A stretch of DNA of 50,466 nucleotides from Alphaproteobacteria bacterium. Lineage in GTDB: Bacteria > Pseudomonadota > Alphaproteobacteria > UBA2966. A model generated the notes under the pieces. That model was not told the DNA's origin. It worked only from the letters and a program-made list of their open reading frames with translations, and ran no database searches. The DNA lies in the NCBI GenBank assembly GCA_021296255.1, contig JAGWAU010000040.1, forward strand, positions 1 through 50,466, in the 5' to 3' direction. A program made the position numbers and the translations under genes. This document shows, piece by piece, positions 9,088 to 18,823 of the stretch (positions are counted from its first letter, which is position 1; each line of letters starts with the position of its first letter).

Positions 9088-10332
9088 ATGCCTTCCCGCC
9101 TGGAATGGATGATCGCCGCGCGTTACCTGCGGCCGCGGCGACAAGAAGGATTCATTTCCGTCATCGCAGGGTTTTCGCTGATCGGAATCGCTCTCGGTGT
9201 CGCCACGCTCATCGTCGTGATGGCGGTCATGAACGGATTTCGCGCTGAATTGCTTGGGCGGATCCTGGGCTTGAACGGCCATTTGATCGTTCAACAGACT
9301 GCTGACCCCAAACAGCCATTCGACGCGCTGTCGCGCACGCTGACGGAAGTACGGGGCGTTAGTCGAGCTATACCCATCGTTGAGGGTCAGGCGATGGCAA
9401 TGGCGAACGGTGTCGCAAGCGGCGCCCTCGTCCGGGGCATTCGTCCCGACGACCTCCGCAGCCAACCCATCATCGCCGACAAGATTCTAAGAGGTTCTCT
9501 TGCGGAGTTCGAAGGTAAGGACGCTGTGGTGGTCGGTCGGCGGCTCGCACGCAAGCTGGGGCTCGTGATCGGTGACACGATCACCCTCGTCGCGCCGCAG
9601 GGAAATTTCAGCCCGTTGGGAACCCTACCGAGAATGCGCGGTTATCGAGTTGTGGGAACGTTCAATGTCGGAATGTATGAATACGACTCGACCTTCGTCT
9701 ACGTTCCATTGGGGGCGGCGCAGGTGTTCTTCCGCTTGGGGAGCGACGTTTCGGCGATCGAGGTCATGCTGGAGGACCCTGAAGAACTGGCGTTGGCGCG
9801 CCAGAGAGTCTCTGAAGCGGTTTCACACCCCATTCGGATATTCGATTGGCAGCAGGCCAACTCCCATTTCTTCACGGCGTTGCAGGTCGAACGGAATGTG
9901 ATGTTTCTCATTCTGACGCTCATCATCCTGGTCGCGGCCTTCAATATCGTTTCAAGCCTCATTATGCTCGTGAAGGACAAGGGTAGCGACATCGCAATCC
10001 TGCGAACGATGGGCGCGAGTCAATTCTCCGTCATGCGTATTTTCTTTTTCAGTGGGACGAGTATCGGTGTGTTGGGGACGCTGATTGGGTTCGTGCTGGG
10101 AATCTCGTTCGCAAGTAATATCGACATCATCCGGGTTTGGCTTGAAGGTCTGACGGGCACCGAACTGTGGGCAGCGGAAATAAGGTTTTTGTCCCGTCTG
10201 CCCGCGAAGATCGATACCGCCGAAGTCGTCATGGTCGTCGCCATGGGATTGGTCTTGTCCATGCTCGCGACCATCTATCCGGCTTGGCGGGCGTCGCGCC
10301 TCGATCCCATCGACGCCTTGCGGTATGAGTGA
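9088..10332 (+). CDS. lolC: Lipoprotein-releasing ABC transporter permease, LolC/E family
   Basis: This is the permease of the LOL system, which extracts outer-membrane lipoproteins from the inner membrane and hands them to LolA. The 414 residues show the MacB/LolC layout. One N-terminal helix (about 25-48, preceded by RPRRQEGFISVIAGFS) is followed by a large periplasmic domain and then three helices in the last 150 residues. The C-terminus IYPAWRASRLDPIDALRYE is typical of FtsX-like permeases. Alphaproteobacteria generally have one such permease acting as a homodimer, so lolC here may cover both LolC and LolE roles. lolD overlaps its last 8 bases. Confidence 0.93.
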   Translation: MPSRLEWMIAARYLRPRRQEGFISVIAGFSLIGIALGVATLIVVMAVMNGFRAELLGRILGLNGHLIVQQTADPKQPFDALSRTLTEVRGVSRAIPIVEGQAMAMANGVASGALVRGIRPDDLRSQPIIADKILRGSLAEFEGKDAVVVGRRLARKLGLVIGDTITLVAPQGNFSPLGTLPRMRGYRVVGTFNVGMYEYDSTFVYVPLGAAQVFFRLGSDVSAIEVMLEDPEELALARQRVSEAVSHPIRIFDWQQANSHFFTALQVERNVMFLILTLIILVAAFNIVSSLIMLVKDKGSDIAILRTMGASQFSVMRIFFFSGTSIGVLGTLIGFVLGISFASNIDIIRVWLEGLTGTELWAAEIRFLSRLPAKIDTAEVVMVVAMGLVLSMLATIYPAWRASRLDPIDALRYE

Positions 10333-11011
10333 CGCCGAGCCAGTCCTCAAACTTCGCTCTGTCGGCAAGTCATTTCGACAGGGTGGCGTCGTGCTCAACG
10401 TCTTGCGGCAGATTGATCTCGACATCAGACCAAGTGAAACTGTTGCCCTGCTCGGACCGTCGGGAGCAGGGAAATCCACACTCCTGCATATCGCGGCCCT
10501 GCTGGAGAAGCCGGACGCGGGAATCATCGAGATCTGTGGCGTGGGTTGTTCCGGCATGAACGATCGCGCTCGAACCGAGACGCGGCGCGATAGACTGGGC
10601 ATGATTTACCAGTTCCATCACCTGATGCCCGAATTCACCGCGCTTGAGAACGTGATGATTCCTATGCTGATCGCGGGACGCGAACGAAGTGCGGCGCGAC
10701 ACCGGGCAAATGATCTGTTGGAAGGCTTTGGTTTGGGGCAGCGGTTGGAGCACCGGCCCACGCGGTTGTCTGGTGGCGAACAACAGCGGGTCGCGATCGC
10801 GCGAGCGGTCGCGAATGAACCAGTTATCTTGCTGGCGGATGAGCCAACGGGGAATCTCGATCAACAGACTGCGGAATCGGTATTCGAGGGCCTCGTTGCG
10901 CTGGTGCGCGAGCGCAATGTCGCCACTCTTATTGCCACGCATAACCCGGGTATGGCTCAACGAATGGATCGGATAGTGGAACTACAAGATGGGGTATTAC
11001 TCCCAGCCTAA
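10325..11011 (+). CDS. lolD: Lipoprotein-releasing ABC transporter ATPase LolD
   Basis: LolD is the cytoplasmic ATPase that powers lipoprotein release by the LolC permease encoded just upstream. The 228 residues contain Walker A GPSGAGKS (44-51), the ABC signature LSGGEQQR (148-155), Walker B ILLADEP (168-174) and the H-loop histidine in ATHNPGMA. Length and motifs fit the LolD/MacB-type ATPases. The start overlaps the lolC stop by 8 bases, so translation is probably coupled. Pairing with a LolC-type permease, and not an FtsX- or MacB-type one, supports LolD. Confidence 0.95.
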   Translation: MSDAEPVLKLRSVGKSFRQGGVVLNVLRQIDLDIRPSETVALLGPSGAGKSTLLHIAALLEKPDAGIIEICGVGCSGMNDRARTETRRDRLGMIYQFHHLMPEFTALENVMIPMLIAGRERSAARHRANDLLEGFGLGQRLEHRPTRLSGGEQQRVAIARAVANEPVILLADEPTGNLDQQTAESVFEGLVALVRERNVATLIATHNPGMAQRMDRIVELQDGVLLPA

Positions 11012-11029
11012 TCCACAATATTTACTATA

Positions 11030-11044
11030 GTTCACATTTCGTTC
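11030..11044 (+). promoter_or_regulatory. LexA operator (GTTC-N7-GTTC) upstream of dnaE
   Basis: GTTCACATTTCGTTC at 11030-11044 is a perfect match to the alphaproteobacterial LexA direct-repeat operator GTTC-N7-GTTC. It lies in the AT-rich 91-base gap between lolD and dnaE and overlaps a -10-like TATAGT at 11026-11031, 59 bases before the dnaE start. A small inverted repeat, TCCCAT (11051-11056) and ATGGGA (11067-11072), follows it. lexA in this window has the same type of site. LexA binding here is inferred from the match alone. Confidence 0.55.
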
Positions 11045-11102
11045 TTCTTATCCCATTTAGTTGGGTATGGGATGATGTTACGTCCAACAGGGCGTAAGGA
11101 TC

Positions 11103-14100
11103 ATGGCGCACGCGGATTTCGTTCATTTGAGGGTACACACGGCGTACTCGTTGTCTGAGGGCGCCATCATCATAGGTGAGCTCGTTGATCTCTGTGCGCG
11201 TCACGACATGCCGGCCGTGGCGATCACCGATTCCGGGAATCTGTTCGGGGCGCTTGAATTTTCCATGGCCTGCGCCGAGGCAGGGATCCAGCCGATCATC
11301 GGGACGGTGTTGGGTGTTTCGTCGTTCACCAAGGCGGAACGCAAACATAATCAGTCCGAAGTCGATTCACTAATTCTGCTCGTGCAGCACGAGGCGGGCT
11401 ATCGGAATCTCCTCAAGCTATCGAGCCAAGCGTATCTCGCGACGGAGGACGGCAGCGTACCGTATGTCACGTATGCAGAGTTGAGAGACTGTGCTGACGG
11501 ATTGATTGCCTTGACCGGCGGGCCACTCGGTCCCGTCGATAAATTGCTCGCTGCCCATCAGCGTCCGGCCGCTGAGGCCAACTTGCGGGCCCTGGCAAAT
11601 ATGTTTCCGGGACGCCTGTACGTCGAACTGCAGCGCCACGGACTTCCTGAGCAGAGTCGGGTCGAAGCGGCCCTGGTCGATCTTGCTTATGAGTTCAAGC
11701 TTCCACTCGTGGCGACCAACGATGCGTACTACGCCGATGAGTCGATGCAGGAAGCGCACGACGCGCTGATCTGCATTTCCGATGGCACGTATCTCAACCA
11801 GGCGGACCGACGGCGGTTTACGTCGGAGCACCGTTTCAAGTCCGCTCAGGAGATGCGGGACCTCTTTCGAGATCTTCCTGAAGCCGTGGAAAACACTTTG
11901 ATCGTTGCCCGGCGGTGTTCGTTCCGACCATTGGCGCATGAGCCGATTTTCCCGGCGTATGTATCCGCCCGTGGCCTGGACGCGGCGACGGAAATTCAGC
12001 AACAAGCAGAAGCGGGTCTGAAACGACGCCTCGAACGAATTGTCTTTCCGCTCGCCGATGAGAATGCCGATCGGGAGTCAATAGCAGTGCCGTACTGCGA
12101 GCGCCTCGAGTACGAGCTGTCCGTGATCATCGACATGGGTTTCGCCGGATACTTCCTCATCGTCGCCGATTTCATCGGTTTCGCGCGGAAGTCCGGAATT
12201 CCAGTCGGTCCAGGACGGGGCTCCGGAGCCGGCTCGGTCGCGGCATGGTCGTTGGGTATCACGGACATCGATCCCCTGAGATTTGGCCTCCTGTTCGAGC
12301 GGTTCCTGAACCCGGGCCGAATCTCGATGCCGGACTTCGACGTCGATTTCTGTCAGGAGGGCCGCGACGAAGTCCTGCGTTACGTCGAAGAAAAGTACGG
12401 TAGAGAGCGGGTCGCGCAAATCATCACGTTCGGAAAACTTCAGGCGCGGGCCGCGCTCCGTGACGTGGGGCGAGTTCTGGAGATGCCATATGGTCAGGTC
12501 GACCGTATCTGCAAGATGGTTCCGAACAATCCTGCCAATCCCGTGAAGCTCGCGGATGCGATCAGCGGGGAGCCGCGACTTCAGGAGATGCGGAATTCGG
12601 ACGAGGCGGTCGCCCATTTGCTCGACATCGCGCTGAAGCTCGAAGGTCTATACCGGCATGCGTCCACACACGCGGCGGGCGTGGTCATCGGAGACCGGCC
12701 GCTCGACGAACTGATCCCGCTTTACCGCGATCCAAGGTCCACGATGCCGGTGACACAGTTCTCCATGAAGTACGTCGACCAAGCGGGTCTGGTGAAGTTC
12801 GACTTTCTTGGTCTGAAGACACTCACCGTATTGAATAAGACGCTGAACCTCGTCGATCGAAAGGACGATGAAATCGAGTTGGAGAAGATCCCTCTCGATG
12901 ACCGCAAGACATTCGAGATGCTCGGGCGTGGCGAGACGGTTGGCGTGTTCCAGCTTGAAAGTACAGGCATGCGTCAGGTGCTTGTCGATATGAAGCCCGA
13001 CGCGTTCGAGGACATCATCGCCCTCGTCGCGCTGTACCGCCCTGGACCTATGGAGAACATCCCTAGATTCGTCGCATGCAAGAAAGGTCAAGAGGAACCG
13101 GAAACGCTCCATCAGATGATCGTGCCCGTTCTTCAGGAGACTTACGGCGTCATCATCTACCAGGAGCAGGTAATGGAGATCGCCAAGGTTCTCTCTGGCT
13201 TCAGCCTGAGCGACGCGGATGTGCTCAGGTGGGCAATGGGAAAGAAGATCAAATCTGAGATGGCTGCTCAGCGTGAGAAGTTCATCGACGGTGCCGTTGA
13301 GCAAGGAGTCGATCGGGGTCGCGCGACGTACATATTCGAGCTGGTCGAAAAATTTGCCGGTTATGGATTCAACAAATCCCATGCCGCTTGCTATGCGCTC
13401 ATCGCGTACCAGACGGCGTGGCTGAAAGCCAACTACCCGGTGGAATTCCTGGCAGCGTCCATGACGCTCGATATGGGCAACACGGATAAGTTGGGTATTT
13501 CCAAGATGGAAGCGGAGCGCATGGGTGTTGAGCTCCGCCATCCGGATATCAATCAGTCCGATGTTGAATTCGCTGTCGAGCGCGATGGTGAAGGAGACGA
13601 TGCGGTCGCCAGCATTCGATATGCGCTTGCAGCGATCAAGAATGTCGGTAAACAGGCGATGGAATGCATCGTGGCCGAGCGGAAAGAGAATGGTCCCTAC
13701 CGCAGCCTTTCAGATTTCGCGGATCGTATCGATCCGCGACTAATCAACAAACGGCAACTTGAAAACTTGGCGAGGGCCGGTGCGTTCGACACATTGAACC
13801 CCAACCGAGCCCAGGTCCTGGCCGCGGTAGAACAGATGCTTCGACACGCGCAGTCGGCGGCTGAGTACCGCATGACCGGTCAGGAGAGTCTATTTGGAGA
13901 CGCCGACGGCGGCCTGCCGGGGATTCCCGTCCCGGAAATGGAAGATTGGCTGCTCATGGAGCGCCTTGCCCAAGAGCGGGACGCCGTAGGCTTCTACCTG
14001 TCTGCACATCCTCTCGAAGCGTTTCGGGTTCCTCTGCAGCGGCTCCGTGTCCGCAGCTTTGCGGACGCGAGCAAATTGCTGAACGGAAGCGATCGGCAGT

Positions 14101-14582
14101 TGAGACTCGCCGGATCTGTAGAGGGCGTCCAAGAACGTACGTCGGCTAAGGGGAATCGGTTTGCCTTCGTGCAGTTATCCGATACAAGCGGCAGTTATGA
14201 GGTGACCGTATTCTCCGAATTGCTCTCGTCGTCCCGGGAATTGCTGCGGCTCGGCACAAATCTGCTCCTCGACGTCGAGGGCCGCTCGGACGGGGAATCT
14301 CCAAGGCTGACCGCTCAGTCCGTCCGGCGCCTTGAAGATCTGGCATCTCAGACCGTGGCTGGTTTGCGAATCGCTGTTGACGAGGAGGATCCGATTTCGC
14401 GCCTCAGTGGGCTGCTGGACCCCGGAAAAAACGGAAACGGAGGCAGAGTCAGCCTGATTCTGCGGCTGGAAGGCGGTCTTACGGAGGTGGAAGTCGAGTT
14501 GCCCGAGGCATTCGTGATCTCTCGCGAGGTTCGAGAGAACTTGACGCGCACACCGGGCGTTCTCGCCGTTCATGAAATATGA
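11103..14582 (+). CDS. dnaE: DNA polymerase III subunit alpha
   Basis: DnaE is the replicative polymerase subunit of the DNA polymerase III holoenzyme. The 1159-residue protein has an N-terminal PHP domain (HLRVHTAYSLSEGA at about 8-21) and the C-family polymerase core. The catalytic aspartates are in MPDFDVDF (near 409-416), with the third in VKFDFLGLKTL (near 566). Tandem helix-hairpin-helix, OB-fold and C-terminal tau-binding regions follow. Length, PHP start and position after lolCD identify the replicative DnaE1, not the mutagenic DnaE2/ImuC. An AAGGA site precedes the ATG. A LexA-type operator upstream is unusual for this gene. Confidence 0.96.
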   Translation: MAHADFVHLRVHTAYSLSEGAIIIGELVDLCARHDMPAVAITDSGNLFGALEFSMACAEAGIQPIIGTVLGVSSFTKAERKHNQSEVDSLILLVQHEAGYRNLLKLSSQAYLATEDGSVPYVTYAELRDCADGLIALTGGPLGPVDKLLAAHQRPAAEANLRALANMFPGRLYVELQRHGLPEQSRVEAALVDLAYEFKLPLVATNDAYYADESMQEAHDALICISDGTYLNQADRRRFTSEHRFKSAQEMRDLFRDLPEAVENTLIVARRCSFRPLAHEPIFPAYVSARGLDAATEIQQQAEAGLKRRLERIVFPLADENADRESIAVPYCERLEYELSVIIDMGFAGYFLIVADFIGFARKSGIPVGPGRGSGAGSVAAWSLGITDIDPLRFGLLFERFLNPGRISMPDFDVDFCQEGRDEVLRYVEEKYGRERVAQIITFGKLQARAALRDVGRVLEMPYGQVDRICKMVPNNPANPVKLADAISGEPRLQEMRNSDEAVAHLLDIALKLEGLYRHASTHAAGVVIGDRPLDELIPLYRDPRSTMPVTQFSMKYVDQAGLVKFDFLGLKTLTVLNKTLNLVDRKDDEIELEKIPLDDRKTFEMLGRGETVGVFQLESTGMRQVLVDMKPDAFEDIIALVALYRPGPMENIPRFVACKKGQEEPETLHQMIVPVLQETYGVIIYQEQVMEIAKVLSGFSLSDADVLRWAMGKKIKSEMAAQREKFIDGAVEQGVDRGRATYIFELVEKFAGYGFNKSHAACYALIAYQTAWLKANYPVEFLAASMTLDMGNTDKLGISKMEAERMGVELRHPDINQSDVEFAVERDGEGDDAVASIRYALAAIKNVGKQAMECIVAERKENGPYRSLSDFADRIDPRLINKRQLENLARAGAFDTLNPNRAQVLAAVEQMLRHAQSAAEYRMTGQESLFGDADGGLPGIPVPEMEDWLLMERLAQERDAVGFYLSAHPLEAFRVPLQRLRVRSFADASKLLNGSDRQLRLAGSVEGVQERTSAKGNRFAFVQLSDTSGSYEVTVFSELLSSSRELLRLGTNLLLDVEGRSDGESPRLTAQSVRRLEDLASQTVAGLRIAVDEEDPISRLSGLLDPGKNGNGGRVSLILRLEGGLTEVEVELPEAFVISREVRENLTRTPGVLAVHEI

Positions 14583-14607
14583 GACGCGCGTCCCCATCGA
14601 AATTCCC

Positions 14608-14636
14608 TTGCACGTGCGGCATCTGACGGGTATCTA
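14608..14636 (+). promoter_or_regulatory. Promoter of rpsB-tsf
   Basis: TTGCAC (14608-14613) and TATCTA (14631-14636) are separated by exactly 17 bases and form a good sigma-70-type promoter between dnaE and rpsB. Transcription would start near 14643, leaving an untranslated leader of about 150 bases before rpsB. This is enough room for autoregulation by ribosomal protein S2, but I could not draw a convincing conserved structure. Confidence 0.6.
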
Positions 14637-14791
14637 GCGGCGCGGAGCGTTGGCCGGCAGGTCAGCGCGAATACTCACGCGGGATGCGGCCTTCCGACAA
14701 TAAAGAACCGGAACGTCGATCCGGTGTTCATCGGGTTCAGAGACCATGATGAACCGAACCCGCGGCGGATGAACCGGAGAAGGACACGAAG

Positions 14792-15691
14792 ATGGTTGCA
14801 CCAACCTTTACGATGCGCCAGCTGCTCGAAGCTGGGGTACATTTCGGGCATCAGACTCACCGTTGGAACCCGAAGATGTCTCAATACATTTTCGGCGTGC
14901 GCAACGGTATTCACATCATCGATCTCGAGCAAACCGTACCGATGCTTCATCGGGCGCTGGACGCGGTGCGGGACATCGTGTCGTCGGGCGGTCGTGTGCT
15001 GTTTGTCGGCACCAAGCGCCAGGCATCGTTGCCGGTCACGGAAGCGGCCCAGCGATGCGGGCAGTATTACGTCAACCACCGATGGCTTGGCGGCATGTTG
15101 ACCAATTGGAGCACGATCTCGATCTCGATCAAACGCCTCAAGGACTTGGACGAGATGCTGGCGGGCGACAATGTTGGCCTGACGAAGAAGGAATTGCTCC
15201 GCCTGACTCGCGAACGCGATCGACTCGAACGCGCGCTCGGCGGAATCAAGGAAATGGGCGGCATCCCGGATCTCCTGTTCGTGGTCGACACGAACAAGGA
15301 AGACATCGCCATAAAGGAGGGACAGAAGCTCAGCATTCCTGTGGTCGCGATTGTCGACAGCAATTCGGATCCCGTCGGGATTACTTATCCTGTACCGGGG
15401 AACGATGATGCGCTGCGGGCCATCAACTTGTACTGCGATCTCATGGTCCAATCCGTGCTCGACGGAATTCAGGCGGAAATGTCCGCGCGTGGCGAAGACG
15501 TGGGCAAAGCAGAAGATCCCGTATCGGAGGAAATTCCCGCCGCCGAAGATGTGAGCGGCGAGAGGGTAGAGTCCGGTGACGCCGAACCGGAGACGGAAGA
15601 AGCGTCGTCTGAAGCACCTTCCAAAGACTCCGAGCCTGTAGACCCGGGAGGGGAAATCGCCGAGGAGGTAGCGCGGTCGGCCGCCAGCTAA
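14792..15691 (+). CDS. rpsB: 30S ribosomal protein S2
   Basis: S2 is a late-assembling protein of the small ribosomal subunit that is needed for S1 binding. The conserved core covers about residues 1-230, with [20 protein letters not shown] near the N-terminus and [11 protein letters not shown] in the middle. A tail of roughly 65 residues rich in Glu, Asp, Ser and Pro follows (about 236-299), so the protein is longer than the 241-residue E. coli form; acidic S2 extensions are common in alphaproteobacteria. The start ATG has GGA upstream. tsf follows after 63 bases, the universal rpsB-tsf pair. Confidence 0.97.
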   Translation: MVAPTFTMRQLLEAGVHFGHQTHRWNPKMSQYIFGVRNGIHIIDLEQTVPMLHRALDAVRDIVSSGGRVLFVGTKRQASLPVTEAAQRCGQYYVNHRWLGGMLTNWSTISISIKRLKDLDEMLAGDNVGLTKKELLRLTRERDRLERALGGIKEMGGIPDLLFVVDTNKEDIAIKEGQKLSIPVVAIVDSNSDPVGITYPVPGNDDALRAINLYCDLMVQSVLDGIQAEMSARGEDVGKAEDPVSEEIPAAEDVSGERVESGDAEPETEEASSEAPSKDSEPVDPGGEIAEEVARSAAS

Positions 15692-15754
15692 GGTGAAACC
15701 CGAAAACAGTAGCGCCCGACAAGAGTTGAATGCTGATCGTACGTAGGTGAGAAC

Positions 15755-16681
15755 ATGGCAAGTATCTCGGCATCCGAAGTAAAGATCCTCCGAGAGCGTA
15801 CCGGTGCGGGCATGATGGATTGCAAGCAAGCCCTTGCCGAAAATGATGGTGACATGGACGCAGCCGTTGACTGGCTACGTACCAAAGGTCTGTCTGCAGC
15901 GGCCAGGAAGGCGAGCCGGGTCGCGGCAGAAGGCCTCGTGGGAGTCGCTGTTTCCGGGTGCTCCGCCGCAGTGGTGGAAATCAACTCCGAAACCGATTTC
16001 GTGGGGCGGAACGAGTCGTTTCAGGAATTTGTTCGAACTATCGCGGGTGTGGCATTGACGAACCAAGGCGACTACGACGGCACGTTGGCGGCGCCCTATC
16101 CGGGCGAGGCGCGCACCGTGGGGGAGCAGGTTCAGCAGATGGTCGCGACAGTCGGCGAAAATATCCAGTTCCGCAGGTCCGACGCTCTTGCGGTACGGTC
16201 GGGTGTAGTGGCCAGCTACGTCCATAACACCGTGGTCCCCAATCTCGGCAAGATCGGCGTTCTCGTGGCCCTCGAGTCCGACGGTGACACTGAGACGCTC
16301 TCGGGACTTGGGAAACAAATAGCGATGCACGTGGCGGCCGCCAGCCCCTTGTCCCTATCGGTTGACTCGTTGGATTCCGCGGTGGTCGAGCGGGAACGGG
16401 CCGTGCTCGCGGAACAGGGGCGACAGTCTGGCAAGTCACAGGACATCATCGCCAAAATGACGGAAGGGCGGCTCCGTAAGTTTTACGAGGAAGCGGTTCT
16501 GAACGAGCAGATCTACGTCATCGATGGCGAGCCGAAGGTATCCAAGGTCGTGGAACAGGCCGCGCGGGACGTGGGCACGGACATCATGCTGGCTGGATTC
16601 GTAAGGTTTGCTCTAGGTGAGGGCATCGAGCGCGAAGAAGAAGATTTTGCAGCGGAGGTCGTGGCACAGTTGTCCGACTAA
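15755..16681 (+). CDS. tsf: Elongation factor Ts
   Basis: EF-Ts is the nucleotide exchange factor that recycles EF-Tu from GDP to GTP. The N-terminal UBA-like domain carries [16 protein letters not shown], and the EF-Tu contact motif TDFVGRNE lies near residues 76-83. Two core subdomains and a coiled-coil region complete 308 residues, the normal length in this class. AGGTGA lies just upstream of the ATG. The order rpsB-tsf-pyrH-frr is almost universal in proteobacteria. Confidence 0.97.
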   Translation: MASISASEVKILRERTGAGMMDCKQALAENDGDMDAAVDWLRTKGLSAAARKASRVAAEGLVGVAVSGCSAAVVEINSETDFVGRNESFQEFVRTIAGVALTNQGDYDGTLAAPYPGEARTVGEQVQQMVATVGENIQFRRSDALAVRSGVVASYVHNTVVPNLGKIGVLVALESDGDTETLSGLGKQIAMHVAAASPLSLSVDSLDSAVVERERAVLAEQGRQSGKSQDIIAKMTEGRLRKFYEEAVLNEQIYVIDGEPKVSKVVEQAARDVGTDIMLAGFVRFALGEGIEREEEDFAAEVVAQLSD

Positions 16682-16800
16682 CTGCTTGCAGAACAAAGAC
16701 TCTCTTCGCAGGACAGCACGAATACTGTAAGGTTTGCGCCCGGGTGAACCTGGTCGATCTGCGGGCCAGAAGGACCTGGGACCTTCCGCCTGAGAGCGCC

Positions 16801-17538
16801 ATGTCGTGTGCTGCCAAGTTTCGGCGAGTCATGCTGAAAGCATCAGGTGAGGTGCTTCTCGGCGACTCGGCCTACGGCGTTGATTTCTCGGCGGTCGATC
16901 GAATCTCGCGTGACATCAAGGCGGTTCACGATCTCGGCGTCGAAGTTTGCGTCGTGGTCGGGGGCGGGAACATTTTCCGTGGGATTTCAGGTGTCACCGC
17001 CGGGTTGGACAGAGCCAGCGCCGATTACATGGGCATGTTGGCGACGGTGATCAATGCCGTCGCGATTCAAGGCACGCTCGAGGCGCATGGGGTCTACACG
17101 CGGGTGTTGTCGGCCATCCCGATGACGACGATTTGCGAACCCTACATACGTCGCCGGGCGGTACGTCATCTGGAGAAGGGCCGGGTGGTCATCTTCGCGG
17201 GTGGGACCGGAAATCCGTTCTTTACCACGGATACCGCAGCCGCTCTCCGCGCAACCGAGATGGGGTGCGATGCCTTGCTGAAGGGCACACAGGTCGATGG
17301 TGTCTATTCGGCCGATCCACAAAGGAACAAGGACGCCCAGAGATATGATACCTTGAGCTACATGGACGTGCTGTCCAAGGACCTCAAGGTGATGGACGCT
17401 GCGGCGATTTCCCTTGCGCGTGAAAACTTGATTCCGATCCTTGTATTTTCCATTCAGACGGCGGGTTCTTTTGCTGACGTGGTGTGTGGCGAAGGTAGGT
17501 ACACGATGATCAGCGAGGAGGAACAGGGGCATGGCTGA
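16801..17538 (+). CDS. pyrH: UMP kinase
   Basis: PyrH phosphorylates UMP to UDP with ATP, in the pyrimidine nucleotide pathway. The amino-acid-kinase fold is recognised from [10 protein letters not shown] at the N-terminus, GGGNIFRG, and [16 protein letters not shown]. The start at 16801 gives 245 residues, close to the usual 240, and GAGAG precedes it. An in-frame GTG at 16744 would add 19 residues that do not resemble the family. The last 8 bases overlap frr, so the two are probably translated in a coupled way. A 119-base gap separates it from tsf. Confidence 0.96.
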   Translation: MSCAAKFRRVMLKASGEVLLGDSAYGVDFSAVDRISRDIKAVHDLGVEVCVVVGGGNIFRGISGVTAGLDRASADYMGMLATVINAVAIQGTLEAHGVYTRVLSAIPMTTICEPYIRRRAVRHLEKGRVVIFAGGTGNPFFTTDTAAALRATEMGCDALLKGTQVDGVYSADPQRNKDAQRYDTLSYMDVLSKDLKVMDAAAISLARENLIPILVFSIQTAGSFADVVCGEGRYTMISEEEQGHG

Positions 17539-18088
17539 TCCGGATATTGATGGAATTCAGCGTCGCATGGATGGTGCGTTGGAGGTTCTGAAACAGGAGT
17601 TCGCCGGTCTTCGCACGGGCCGGGCTTCGGCCAGCTTGCTGGAGCCGATCACGGTTGATGCCTATGGCAGTCAGATGCCGTTGAACCAACTTGCGCACAT
17701 CAACGTTCCCGAGCCACGCCTCTTGACGGTTCAAGTGTGGGACAAGGGCACGGTCAAGGCAGTCGGAAAAGCCATTCAGGCATCGGGATTGGGCCTCAAT
17801 CCCTCCGTCGACGGTCAGCTCATCCGCGTTCCCATTCCTGAGCTCAATGAGGAGCGTCGGCAGGACCTCACCAAGGTCGCGAGCAAGTACGCGGAACAGG
17901 CTCGGGTGGCCGTGCGAAATGTGCGGCGTAATGAGATGGAGGCGCTCAAGCAGATGGAGAAGGCGGGCGAGATGTCACAGGACGAGCATCGTGCCTGGGC
18001 GGAAGAAATCCAACAGTTGACGGACGAGATGGTGGCCAAGATCGACGAAACCGCTGTTGCCAAGGAAGAGGAAATACTGCAGGTCTAA
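17531..18088 (+). CDS. frr: Ribosome recycling factor
   Basis: RRF dissociates post-termination ribosomes together with EF-G. The 185 residues are the standard length. Typical segments are the N-terminal helix with [14 protein letters not shown], the middle domain with [18 protein letters not shown], and the C-terminal long helices with [17 protein letters not shown]. The start codon overlaps the end of pyrH by 8 bases and has GGAGGAA nearby, inside pyrH. uppS begins 3 bases after the stop, indicating one transcript into the lipid genes. Confidence 0.97.
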   Translation: MADPDIDGIQRRMDGALEVLKQEFAGLRTGRASASLLEPITVDAYGSQMPLNQLAHINVPEPRLLTVQVWDKGTVKAVGKAIQASGLGLNPSVDGQLIRVPIPELNEERRQDLTKVASKYAEQARVAVRNVRRNEMEALKQMEKAGEMSQDEHRAWAEEIQQLTDEMVAKIDETAVAKEEEILQV

Positions 18089-18091
18089 TCG

Positions 18092-18823
18092 ATGCAAGTG
18101 CTTGATCTCGAGCAGTTTGCAAAACCACCCACTCACGTTGCGATCATCATGGACGGCAACGGGCGCTGGGCGAAGGCTCGGGGGCTTCCCAGATTGGCCG
18201 GACACCAGAGAGGTGCTGAGGCCGTCCGAGTGGTGGTGGAGAGCTGCTGTGAGCTTGGAATTTCCTACCTCACGCTCTATGCATTTTCGTCGGAGAACTG
18301 GAAACGCCCCCCGTCCGAGGTGGACGACTTGATGGCGCTGCTCCGACACTATCTAAGGCGGGAAATAAGCGAGCTTCACGGCAACAATGTTCGAGTGTGT
18401 TTCATCGGAGATCGGTCGCCGCTTGCCGACGATATCAAATCGCTGATCGATGGAGCGGAAACAAAAACGGGCGCCAATACCGGTCTAACCCTGACGATCG
18501 CCATCAACTATGGCAGCCACAACGAAATTCTGGGTGCGTGCAAAAACATTGCGCAGGCTGTTTCAGAAGGTGCGTTGCGTCTTGACTCCCTTACGGAAGA
18601 CGTGTTCGAGCGTTTCCTCGATACGGCGAATATGCCTCCTCCGGACCTTCTGATTCGGACCAGCGGTGAACAGCGCCTAAGTAATTTTCTGCTTTGGCAG
18701 CTGGCTTATTCCGAACTCATTTTCATGGACACCTTGTGGCCGGATTTCTCCAAACGGAACCTTGAGGAGGCCGTCAGCGAGTATTACGGCCGCGATCGGC
18801 GGTATGGCGCCAGCAATGGCTGA
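18092..18823 (+). CDS. uppS: Undecaprenyl diphosphate synthase
   Basis: UppS is the cis-prenyltransferase that makes C55 undecaprenyl diphosphate, the lipid carrier for peptidoglycan and O-antigen. The catalytic aspartate is in IIMDGNGRWAKARGLPRLAG (about residues 19-38). YAFSSENWKRP and DLLIRTSGEQRLSNFLLWQ are the other conserved blocks. It is 243 residues, typical of the bacterial enzyme. It follows frr by 3 bases and overlaps cdsA, the conserved frr-uppS-cdsA-dxr order. Confidence 0.96.
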   Translation: MQVLDLEQFAKPPTHVAIIMDGNGRWAKARGLPRLAGHQRGAEAVRVVVESCCELGISYLTLYAFSSENWKRPPSEVDDLMALLRHYLRREISELHGNNVRVCFIGDRSPLADDIKSLIDGAETKTGANTGLTLTIAINYGSHNEILGACKNIAQAVSEGALRLDSLTEDVFERFLDTANMPPPDLLIRTSGEQRLSNFLLWQLAYSELIFMDTLWPDFSKRNLEEAVSEYYGRDRRYGASNG

